From G963668185 sp965237445 (GTDB lineage Bacteria; Chloroflexota; Dehalococcoidia; Lucifugimonadales; G963668185), in NCBI GenBank assembly GCA_965237445.1, contig OZ250142.1:1178001-1242000 (forward strand): 64,000 bases of DNA. Reading direction: 5' to 3'. This document shows, one piece after another, positions 25,360 through 33,036 of this stretch. Positions within the stretch are counted from its first letter, which is position 1, and each line of letters begins with the position of its first letter. A program made the translations under genes and the position numbers. The notes beneath the pieces are model-generated. The model saw only the letters and a list, made by a program, of their open reading frames with translations. It had not been told where the DNA came from and searched no databases.

Positions 25360-26687
25360 AGGTCGGCATCATCGGAGGCGGCGCGACCGGCCTCGCGGCG
25401 GCCTACGAGCTCGGCCTGCACGGCCACGAGGCCGTCGTCTACGAGCGCACCGGCTTCCTCGGCGGCCAGGCCTCCACGTTCGACGTTGGCGGCGGAAGGC
25501 TGGAGCGCGGCTACCACCACCTGTTCACCGGCGACCGCGCCATCCTCGATCTGATGGAAGAAATCGGCATGGGCGACCGCATACTGCACTTCGACTCGAA
25601 GGTCGGCACCCTGCACGGAGGCCGGATCTACGACTTCGTGACCGCTACAGACCTGCTCAGGTTCACCCCGCTTAGCCTTGTCGACAGGTTCCGCCTCGGC
25701 CTCGTCACCCTCTGGCTGCGCACGATGAAGGACTGGCGGCCCCTGGAGCAGCACACCGCAGCCGCGTGGCTCAGGAAGTACGCGGGCCCCGGCTGCTACG
25801 ACACGTTCTGGAGCCCCATGCTGCGCGGAAAGTTCGGCGAGCAGTACTTCGAAGAGGTCGGCATGGCCTGGGTTTGGGGCAAGATCCACACCCGCTTCGC
25901 CTCCCGCAAGGGCGGCGTCGGCAAGGAGCAGCTAGTCTACCCCGAAGGCAGCTTCGGTGAGGTGTTCGACGTCCTGGCCGAACGCATCCGAGCCCAGGGC
26001 GGCCGCGTCCACCTGTGCCGCGAAGTGACCAGCGTACAGGTCGAGGCCGGTCAGGCCCACGGCATCCAGGTGTCCGGCGGCAGGGCAGGGGACGAGACGC
26101 ACGCGTTCGACGCCGTAATCTCCACCACGCAGTCGCACATCTTTCGCCGCCTCGCGCCCGATCTTCCCGAAGACTACGTCGCCAAGCTGGAGGCCGTGAA
26201 GTACATGGCTGCGGTCCTGCTAATACTCGTGCTTGACCGGCCGCTGTCCCACGTCTACTGGCTGAACGTCGCCGACCGCTCGATACCGTTCGTCGGCGTG
26301 ATCGAGCAGACGAACCTCGTGGACCCTTCACACTACGGCGGCAACCACATCGTGTACCTGTCGAACTACCTCGACAGGAGCGACCGCCTGTACGGGCTGG
26401 ACCACGAAGAGCTACTGGCCGAGTACCTGCCGCACCTTCGCAAGATCAACCCGCAATTCGACGAGTCGTGGGTCGTGGAGTCCCACCACCACCGCGTCGA
26501 CGCCGCCCAGCCGATCATAGGCGCCGGCTACTCGGACCGCATGCCCGATCTGCGCACGCCCGTCCGGGGCCTGTACCTGTGCAACACCACCCAGATCTAC
26601 CCCGAAGACCGTGGCACCAACTACAGCGTGCTAATGGGCCGCAAAGTCGCCCGCATAGTCATGGAAGACGCCGAGGGCTCCGTGTAA
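25356..26687 (+). CDS. NAD(P)/FAD-dependent oxidoreductase (amine oxidase / protoporphyrinogen oxidase-like)
   Basis: This 443-aa protein has KVGIIGGGATGLAAAYELG, VYERTGFLGGQASTF and a C-terminal LYLCNTTQIYPEDRGTNYSV, the FAD-binding ends of the amine oxidase/phytoene desaturase fold. FWSPMLRGKFGEQYFEEVGMAW is typical of a subfamily found next to glycosyltransferases. ATG 25356 is used because the flippase stop overlaps it as ATGA. The context suggests work on a polyprenyl or glycolipid substrate (inference). Confidence 0.85.
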   Translation: MKVGIIGGGATGLAAAYELGLHGHEAVVYERTGFLGGQASTFDVGGGRLERGYHHLFTGDRAILDLMEEIGMGDRILHFDSKVGTLHGGRIYDFVTATDLLRFTPLSLVDRFRLGLVTLWLRTMKDWRPLEQHTAAAWLRKYAGPGCYDTFWSPMLRGKFGEQYFEEVGMAWVWGKIHTRFASRKGGVGKEQLVYPEGSFGEVFDVLAERIRAQGGRVHLCREVTSVQVEAGQAHGIQVSGGRAGDETHAFDAVISTTQSHIFRRLAPDLPEDYVAKLEAVKYMAAVLLILVLDRPLSHVYWLNVADRSIPFVGVIEQTNLVDPSHYGGNHIVYLSNYLDRSDRLYGLDHEELLAEYLPHLRKINPQFDESWVVESHHHRVDAAQPIIGAGYSDRMPDLRTPVRGLYLCNTTQIYPEDRGTNYSVLMGRKVARIVMEDAEGSV

Positions 26688-26777
26688 ACCTCCCCCAAAG
26701 GAGCCCCTGAAACCCGTGGTCTCCCTGCGCCCTATGGCTTAGCCTCACCTGACTACACGATCACCAATGGAGGCATC

Positions 26778-26987
26778 ATGGTCAAGCGTAGTTTCGAGTG
26801 CTCCAAGTGCGGCGGCAGCGAGTACAGTTCCGGCGAGATCCGCACTACCGGGTCCGGGGTGTCCCGCTTCCTGAACCTGCAGAACCAGAAGTTCACCGTC
26901 GTCTCCTGCTCCGGCTGCGGCTACTCTGAGCTCTACCGGATGGACGGCAGCGGCGTCGGCAACATCTTCGACATCCTGACCAACTAA
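26778..26987 (+). CDS. Small zinc-ribbon protein (PF09855-like)
   Basis: This is a 69-aa protein with two Cys pairs, CSKCGGSEY and CSGCGYSELY, flanking GEIRTTGSGVSRFLNLQNQK. The pattern fits the zinc-ribbon family PF09855 (DUF2082), often annotated as nucleic-acid-binding. All four metal ligands are present. GGAGG lies 10 nt before the ATG. It stands alone, downstream of the envelope cassette and convergent with the aminotransferase side. Confidence 0.85.
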   Translation: MVKRSFECSKCGGSEYSSGEIRTTGSGVSRFLNLQNQKFTVVSCSGCGYSELYRMDGSGVGNIFDILTN

Positions 26988-27034
26988 CTCCCGGGCTCCC
27001 CCTCGCACGCAACTCCCCACCGTCCGCCCAGCCC

Positions 27035-27069
27035 CATAAAAGAACAGACCCCCGGCAGTGCCGGGGGTC
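27035..27069 (-). terminator. Intrinsic terminator, 10-bp GC stem
   Basis: GACCCCCGGC, AGT, GCCGGGGGTC (27047-27069) is a perfect stem. On the minus strand it is followed by TGTTCTTTTAT. The plus side has no T-run. Confidence 0.85.
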
Positions 27070-27192
27070 CGCTCTGAGGAGGTTGGGAGGATGGGTTCTT
27101 CAATTTGTACTTGGCCCGTTCACACGGGCCTGCTTGCGCCCGTTTAAGGCGCACCATTAGTTGGTTCTACTGTCCTAGATTCACCTTTCCGC
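27035..27192 (-). ncRNA. Candidate small RNA with anti-Shine-Dalgarno motif
   Basis: A minus-strand unit of about 158 nt lies between a TTGACA/TAGTGT promoter (27199-27227) and an intrinsic terminator (27035-27069). Inside are two short stems: GCGCC/GGCGC (27136-27152) and GGCCCG/CGGGCC (27113-27130). They are followed by an unpaired C-rich stretch at 27076-27095 that contains ACCTCCT, identical to the 16S anti-SD core. No coding frame is evident on this strand. Function would be by pairing with mRNA leaders (inference). I could not match it to 6S, tmRNA, SRP or RNase P RNA. Confidence 0.45.
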
Positions 27193-27198
27193 CGATGC

Positions 27199-27227
27199 AC
27201 ACTAGTTGCGGAGAGCAACAATGTCAA
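27199..27227 (-). promoter_or_regulatory. Sigma-70-type promoter ahead of the candidate small RNA
   Basis: On the minus strand TTGACA (27222-27227), a 17-nt spacer and TAGTGT (27199-27204). It lies downstream of the aminotransferase stop and points at the terminator at 27035. Confidence 0.55.
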
Positions 27228-27277
27228 GATTGTGAAGTTAAACACAAAAAGCACCCGGCAATGCGCCTACCGCCAAA

Positions 27278-28612
27278 CTAGGCAACTCCCTCCTCTCGCA
27301 GGTCCCGGAGAGCCTGCCCGAAGGCTTCGGCCGTCTCGATCGATCGACTCCTCGCTGTGCGCCGATGCCACGAAGAACGCGCGCCCGCCCATCATGTCCA
27401 CGCCGTTGACCAGCGCCGCCTGACGAAGCGCCGTCGACTTCGCGCGCGGCATCGCCGCATCGATCTCGTCGTAGGGCATCGTGCACAGGCCCCGGTCGCA
27501 GTCGCAGTCCGCGCCCAGCGTCACCTGCACTATCGACGAAATCCCGTGCGCATGGCCCGCGATCTCGTTTCGGATGAACGCCTCGTTGAGGCCCTGCTTC
27601 AACCGCTCCGCCAGCGCGTCCGCTCTCGCATTGATGCCCTGCGAGGCGATGGCCCCCAGTGTCGCGATGCCCGCTGCTGCCGTCACCGGCTGCGCGTTGT
27701 ACGTGCCCCCTTGGGCCACCCGGCTGCCGAAGTCCCAGTCCGGATCGTTCCGGAACGCCATCAGCTCCATGATATCCGCACGCCCGCCCACAGCGGCGCC
27801 AGGCTGGCCACCGGCGATGATTTTCGCAAACGTGGAAAGGTCCGGCTCCAGGCCCCACCTCACCTGCGCACCGCCCGGCGACAGCCGGAACCCTGTGATC
27901 ACCTCATCCATGATGAACACCACACCGTGCCGTTCCGTTATCTCCCGCAGGTCCTGCAGGAATGATGGGTTGTGCAGCGGATGTGTCCCGTAATGCGCTC
28001 CGTTGCTCTCAACGATGACGGCGGCAACGTCGTCGTCCTCGGCCAGGATGTGGTCGACCGCCGCCGCGTCCGTGGGCGCCACGATCACGGTGTCGAGCAC
28101 GGCCTGGGGCACCCCGCCGTACGCCTGCCCCGACTCCGGCACGCCGTAGTCCTGCCAACCGTGGAAGTGGTCCCGGAACTTCACGATCTTCGTCTTGTCC
28201 GTGTACGCACGCGCAAGCCTCACCGCCAGGTAGGTCGACTCCGTACCTGACGATGTGAACCGTACCCTTTCAAGCGACGGAACCAGCCGCTTCACCGCCT
28301 CCGCGTATCGGACCTCGTGCGTGGCCGCCCACCCAGATGCGTCCCCCTAGCCGCCTGCTCGGCCACCGCCGACGTCACCTCGGCCGGGCTGTGGCCCATC
28401 AGCAGGCTCCCGTTCCCCATCACGTAGTCGGTAATCCGGTTGCCGTCAACATCGTACTTGTACGGCCCCTCGGCATGCTCGAAGTGCACCGGAAAGGGCG
28501 AAGTGAAACGGGTCTGGTGCGTGACTCCCCCTGCGAAGAGCGACCGCCCACGCTCGTACCACTCGGCCGAGCCACCGAACTTGGACCTGTACCGAACTTC
28601 TACCGTGGCCAT
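27278..28612 (-). pseudogene. Class III aminotransferase (glutamate-1-semialdehyde aminomutase-like), two frameshifts
   Basis: The N-terminal frame (28612 to ~28320) has RGRSLFAGGVTHQTRF and ITDYVMGNGSLLMGHSPAEV. The main frame has VRFTSSGTESTYLAVRLARA, FRDHFHGWQDY, FIMDEVITGFRLSPGGAQ and the PLP-lysine motif FAKIIAGGQPGAAVGG. The last ~20 residues (ETAEAFGQALRDLREEGV) are in a third frame, ending TAG at 27278-27280. One base missing near 28315-28325 and one extra near 27335-27345 restore 444 aa. The family moves amino groups between carbons. It could be a true heme-pathway enzyme or a relative of different specificity. Confidence 0.75.
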
Positions 28613-28849
28613 GTTCCCCTCCCAAGACTGCTGAATCGCCCGCAGTGTAAGTCAGACCCACAGGCGCCGCCACCTTAGCAGCAGGGCTGGGATCGAACCC
28701 TCGCTGCCTTCCGTTTTCGGTGAGCCCCTCCCGTGCCTGACGAAAGGACCTGTCGAATGGCCATCCCGTCTCCCATGTGATGGAACTTTCGTATAACCCT
28801 GCAACCTGCGCAACAAGCCCTTCTCTCCCTTCACGGAGACTTCGATCAT

Positions 28850-29608
28850 GAAGTTAGCGTGAAAGAAAGCATCCCCGCATGCTGGGGAAGAGCCTCCTGG
28901 GCATGTGTCAAAGATTCTGCAGGCTGAGAATGGTCTCTTTCGTATATTCTCGGTAGCTTTCTCAGGGCGACCTTCTTTGGTTTGCCTGCCTCGCACCTGT
29001 AGAAGGTTTTGATCACCGGATTGAAACTAGCCACGAGTGGTCCATGTTCCTCTCCACCCCTACCGACATGGATCGACTTGGCCGCAGGAAGATGTACCAA
29101 CAGCATGGTGGAGGCCACAGGTCCAATGCCCGGCACGCTACGCAGCATGACTTTGGGCCGAATTGGGCTGGACTTGATCAGGCTGTCCAGATGCTCATCT
29201 AGGTCATCCAACTCACTGTTCAGCCAGGTGATGTGTTGTTCCGGGCTTCCAGGCGGTGGCGCCCTGTGATCATCCCGACCTGGCGGCGCCTGGCAACCAA
29301 GCCTCGCAACTTCCTCTCGGCTTCTCCTGGCAGTTTGCGTACAGACTGTGCGAAGCGAGCCACCAAGTGCATCGATCGTGTCGGTCTTGGCCAGCCTCCC
29401 TTGTAGATGGGACCTTTGACGACCGATACAGGCAGCCCTCGGCCGCAACCCTGGTCTCATACCCTCCGGTACACAGCGCTAGGACGAAGCGTCAACACGC
29501 CAATGAGGCGATCCCTTCGGAGCACCTTCCCAGCTCACCGTGGTAAGACCCCAACTACAAACTCAAGCTTGACACATCCACACCGATGTAAACTTCGCCT
29601 GATTCCAT
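28850..29608 (-). pseudogene. IS110-family transposase relic
   Basis: On the minus strand, ATG at 29606-29608 with AAGGAGG upstream starts MESGEVYIGVDVSSLSL and then meets TAG. YxGVDVS is the first DEDD motif of IS110 transposases. After more frame breaks, LAKTDTIDA and LRSVPGIGPVASTMLLVHLP follow, both family hallmarks (RuvC-like part and the 'GIGP' motif). The C-terminal serine-containing domain is not recognisable. It is a dead insertion sequence beside the broken aminotransferase. Confidence 0.8.
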
Positions 29609-29836
29609 TCACCCCTCCTTTGGGATCGATGTACTCCCGGGCCCAACCTTGCACATCCCTCTCGGGTCCGACCAACTGTACGGGCTCTTGGGGGAGCTTA
29701 GGAGCGTGTCCATGGGGATCTTGCGACCAAGGATGGACCGTTGCCACGCCCCTCCAAGATACAATGATGGGTACAGACCAAAGCCCGCTACACAGCCCGA
29801 GTCCCACACAGCACCAGTCCCAAAAAGGAGGCCCCC

Positions 29837-30808
29837 ATGCCAACAAAGACGATCCGCGAACGACTGGACGCAGGCGAGACCCTCGTCATGGACGGCGGCA
29901 CTGGCTCCGAGCTTCAGGCTCGTGGCGCAGACGTCCTCGTCGGAGCAACCGAAGAGACCGGACTGCAGGCGTGGTCAGCCACTGCTAACATCACGTTCGC
30001 TGATGTGGTGCAGCAGGTGCACCAAGACTACCTCCGAGTCGGCGCCGACATCCTCATCAGCAACAACTTCTGGACAAGTCCCTCCCGCATGGAGCCCATC
30101 GGCTTGAAGGACGACTGGTCCAAGTACGCGCGCGCCTCCGCGGAGAACGCGATCAGGGCTCGCGACGCCCTCAAGCCGGAGGCATACGTGACCGGCGGCA
30201 TGGCCCCGCCCTGCCTGGCTAACACCCAGGGTCAGTCCGATGTCGCTCTGATGGGCGCTGCCGCATTCCGCGACGAGTACGCGGAGCACGCCAAGCTGCT
30301 GGCCGATGCGGGTGTCGACGCTCTTCTGCCAGAGTTCCTCGCGAGCGTCGACGAGTGCGTTGAAGCCGTCGACGCCTGCGCCGGGCTCGGCCTGCCGGTG
30401 CTGCTCGGCGTCCGCAGCATTCAGGAGGACGGCAACCTGCGTACCGGCGAGACGATGCGCGACCTGGTCTCCGCCGTCGCAGGCTACAACCTCGACGCCA
30501 TCCTGCTCATGTGCTCGAGCCCGGAGAACATCACGGCGGGCCTGCGCGACCTCCGCGACGCCTACGACGGCCATATTGGCGGATACGCCAACATCGGCTA
30601 TGGCGGCGTCGGCATCCTCGGCGAAAGGGCCCGGCAGCGCTACATGACCCTCACCAACTACGGTCCGGCCCGCGTCGCGGAAGTTGCCCGCGAGTGGCAG
30701 GACATCGGCGCCACGGTAATTGGCGGTTGCTGCGGCACCGGCCCGGAGCACATCCTCATGATGAACCTGGTCCTGCGCAATCTCGAGCGCAACGCGGCCG
30801 TTGCGTAG
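29837..30808 (+). CDS. Homocysteine S-methyltransferase family protein
   Basis: This complete 323-aa barrel has LVMDGGTGSELQARG at the N-terminus, GGMAPP and LLPEFLASVDECVEAVDA in the middle, LLMCSSPENITAGL (first zinc Cys) and VIGGCCGTGPEHILMM (the Cys pair of the zinc site). It should transfer a methyl group from a small donor (S-methylmethionine, a betaine or DMSP in relatives) to homocysteine. CAAAAAGGAGGCCCCC precedes the ATG. It is paralogous to the edge genes at 1-224 and 63421. It stands alone between an IS110 relic and the ABC operon. Confidence 0.92.
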   Translation: MPTKTIRERLDAGETLVMDGGTGSELQARGADVLVGATEETGLQAWSATANITFADVVQQVHQDYLRVGADILISNNFWTSPSRMEPIGLKDDWSKYARASAENAIRARDALKPEAYVTGGMAPPCLANTQGQSDVALMGAAAFRDEYAEHAKLLADAGVDALLPEFLASVDECVEAVDACAGLGLPVLLGVRSIQEDGNLRTGETMRDLVSAVAGYNLDAILLMCSSPENITAGLRDLRDAYDGHIGGYANIGYGGVGILGERARQRYMTLTNYGPARVAEVAREWQDIGATVIGGCCGTGPEHILMMNLVLRNLERNAAVA

Positions 30809-30849
30809 TTGGGCCGGAGTGAGTCTGCTGAACTGGAAGACACTGAAGA

Positions 30850-30866
30850 GCAGGTTTGAAACCTGC
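30850..30866. repeat. REP-like palindrome
   Basis: GCAGGTTTGAAACCTGC, 8-bp arms around one G, lies in the gap after the methyltransferase. A similar hairpin is at 38017. No T-run follows. Confidence 0.5.
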
Positions 30867-30983
30867 CTTCACTCAGCACTGGACAACGGAGAGGTCTAAG
30901 GCTCTCGACTGCGATAGCTTGCGGTAGTGGCATTCTTGCCGCCGGCGAATGCAGCCACGTACCGGCACGCCGCTGAAACCCCG

Positions 30984-31949
30984 CTACAGCGTCCTCAGCC
31001 GAGGGTCGAACACATCGCGAAGGGCGTCCCCCAACAGGTTAAAGCCGTAAACCGTCAGGCTTATGGCAATGCCTGGAAAGATCGATAGCCACGGCGCGCT
31101 CTCGATCAACCGGGAAGCCCCCTCTTGAAGGTCCCTGCCCCAGGAGGCGGTTGGTGGCGGGAGCCCTAGTCCCAGGAAGCTCAATGTGGCCTCCGCTATG
31201 ATCGCGCCCCCGACTCCCGCGGTCAGCACCACCAGGAACGGCGCCAGACAGTTTGGCGCGATGTGGCGGAACATTATCCTCCGCTGGCTTGCACCCGACG
31301 CCACCGCAGCCAGCACGAACTCGCGCTCCTTTAATGTCAGCACCGTTGACCGCACAATTCGTGCCGTCCATGGAACGTAGCCTATGCTGATTGCCATGAT
31401 GATGTTCAGGGTGCTCGCGCCGAGCACCGTCACTATCACGATCGCCAGTATCAGGAACGGGAACGCCAGCAGCACGTCCACCAGAAATTGCGCGGCGATG
31501 TCCGGGCCCCTGCCGATGTAGGCCGTAGTAACGGCCAGGATGAATCCCGCCGTGCATCCAATTGCCACCGATGAAAATCCGACGAGCAGCGACATCCGCG
31601 CACCGTAGATCACTCTGCTCGCCACGTCCCTGCCTTTGCGGTCGGAGCCGAGTATGTAGTTCGAACCGGGAGCCTCAAGCGTATCGTACGCATTTATCTT
31701 GTTCGGGTTCTTGGGAGCCACCAAAGGGGCGGCAATGGCGAGGAAGGCCATGAACAATATGATGACCAGGCCCACCGTGCCCAGGGGCTTGCTGGAAATG
31801 AACGCCCTAGCGTGGTAGATCATCGATCTGCGCGGCCGCTCCTGGAGTGTCGTGAGCCCGGATGCCGCCGCCGAGGCACTCGCGGGGACCCCGCCCGGCT
31901 GGGGAGTTGCCCCGCCTTCCTGTGGAGTTGAAGGGTTCGTTGTGGTCAT
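30984..31949 (-). CDS. ABC transporter permease, DppC/OppC type
   Basis: This 321-aa inner-membrane permease has a polar Pro/Ala-rich N-terminus of ~40 residues, then GTVGLVIILFMAFLAIAAPLV and the signature LGSDRKGRDVASRVIYGAR. The EAA loop for the ATPase is EREFVLAAVASGASQRRIMF, and it ends in LGDALRDVFDPRLRTL. The start ATG 31947-31949 overlaps the DppB stop as ATGA. It works with the binding protein at 33037 and the permease at 31946 in uptake of peptides, opines or similar solutes. No ATPase genes follow in the window. Confidence 0.92.
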   Translation of the reverse strand: MTTTNPSTPQEGGATPQPGGVPASASAAASGLTTLQERPRRSMIYHARAFISSKPLGTVGLVIILFMAFLAIAAPLVAPKNPNKINAYDTLEAPGSNYILGSDRKGRDVASRVIYGARMSLLVGFSSVAIGCTAGFILAVTTAYIGRGPDIAAQFLVDVLLAFPFLILAIVIVTVLGASTLNIIMAISIGYVPWTARIVRSTVLTLKEREFVLAAVASGASQRRIMFRHIAPNCLAPFLVVLTAGVGGAIIAEATLSFLGLGLPPPTASWGRDLQEGASRLIESAPWLSIFPGIAISLTVYGFNLLGDALRDVFDPRLRTL

Positions 31950-32902
31950 GTGTACCTGATCCTGGGATCCAGGAACGCGTACATGATGTCCACAAGAATG
32001 TTGGTCGCAACTATGAAGAACGCGGCCGCCAGCGTTACGGCCTCCACAACAGGGTAGTCTCGCCGCTGTACCGCTGCGATCAGGTACCTGCCCACGCCAT
32101 TCACGTTGAACGCCACCTCCACGACAATCAGGCCGCCGATCCCAAATCCTATGTACATCCCCATCGCGGTCATCACCGGAAGAATTGCGTTTCGCAGCGC
32201 ATGCCGGTAAGTGATTATCTGCTCCTGCAGTCCCTTCGCCCTCGCCGTTCGCACATAGTCCTCGCGCATTACTTCCAGCATCGCGGACCGCGTCAGACGC
32301 GCCACCATCCCGATCGTCGCGAACGCCACGGCGAACGCTGGCAGAATGAACTGTTTGAATGATCGGATCGGGTCCACCCAGATCGGCGCGAAATCGATTG
32401 GCGGCAGCCATTGGAAGTAGCGGACCAGTGCCACGATTATGAGCACGGCCACCCAGAACGAGGGGAGCGAAAGCCCGGCGAGGCTTATCACCCTCACCAC
32501 GTAGTCAATCGCCGTGTCCTGCTTCAGTGCCGATATGATGCCGGCCGGCACCGCCACCACCAGCGTCAGGACAGTGGACAGGATCACGATGCTCGCCGTC
32601 ACAGGAACCTTGCGCATGTACTCCTCCAGCACCGGCTTCCTGCTTCGCAACGAGTCGCCAAAGTCGAATCGGACCGCTCCCCACAGCCAGTTGAAGTACT
32701 GCACGTGGATGGGTTTGTTCAGGCCCCACTGCTCACGCAGCGCCTCCACCTGCTCCATGCTTCCCCCGCTCTTGCCCGGATCCCCCAGCGCGGACACAGC
32801 CGGATCTCCGGGCATCACTCGGAGCAACAGGAACGTCGCCGTGGCAACGCCAAGCACCGTCAGGAGCCCTATTAGAGACCTTCTAAAAAGGTATGCCCGC
32901 AT
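31946..32902 (-). CDS. ABC transporter permease, DppB/OppB type
   Basis: This 318-aa permease opens RRSLIGLLTVLGVATATFLLL and RVMPGDPAVS, the DppB N-terminal signature. It has WGLNKPIHVQYFNWL, FGDSLRSRKPV, the coupling-loop segment EDYVRTARAKGLQEQIITYRH and the end LVDIMYAFLDPRIRY. It forms the channel with the DppC-type protein encoded 4 nt into its end. The binding-protein gene lies upstream, separated by a 135-nt gap with a strong hairpin. Confidence 0.93.
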   Translation of the reverse strand: MRAYLFRRSLIGLLTVLGVATATFLLLRVMPGDPAVSALGDPGKSGGSMEQVEALREQWGLNKPIHVQYFNWLWGAVRFDFGDSLRSRKPVLEEYMRKVPVTASIVILSTVLTLVVAVPAGIISALKQDTAIDYVVRVISLAGLSLPSFWVAVLIIVALVRYFQWLPPIDFAPIWVDPIRSFKQFILPAFAVAFATIGMVARLTRSAMLEVMREDYVRTARAKGLQEQIITYRHALRNAILPVMTAMGMYIGFGIGGLIVVEVAFNVNGVGRYLIAAVQRRDYPVVEAVTLAAAFFIVATNILVDIMYAFLDPRIRYT

Positions 32903-32926
32903 ATCGAGCCGTCAGTCCTTCTCAAT

Positions 32927-32960
32927 GGCTGGCTACCCAACACCATTCGGGTAGCCAGCC
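32927..32960. repeat. 12-bp perfect hairpin between binding-protein and permease genes
   Basis: GGCTGGCTACCC (32927-32938) and GGGTAGCCAGCC (32949-32960) with a 10-nt loop. A T-run follows on the plus strand (AATTTTTCTC), not on the operon strand. In this location it may stabilise the upstream binding-protein mRNA, or end antisense transcripts. Confidence 0.75.
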
Positions 32961-33036
32961 AATTTTTCTCTAAGTCTTTCCCGCCTTCTCGCCTTGACCC
33001 GCCCTCTTGCCTTGAATTGATCTCGGCTGTCTTGTA

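Noticed and set aside
27091..27147. Plus-strand 18-codon leader peptide (MGSSICTWPVHTGLLAPV) with an excellent SD
   Set aside because: No plus-strand gene follows it, and its SD is simply the complement of the C-rich run in the minus-strand RNA candidate. Kept only as an alternative reading.
28670..28700. tRNA-like T-arm (GGGTTCGATCCC) on the minus strand
   Set aside because: The flanking T-stem bases do not pair beyond two, and no anticodon arm or acceptor stem can be built around it.
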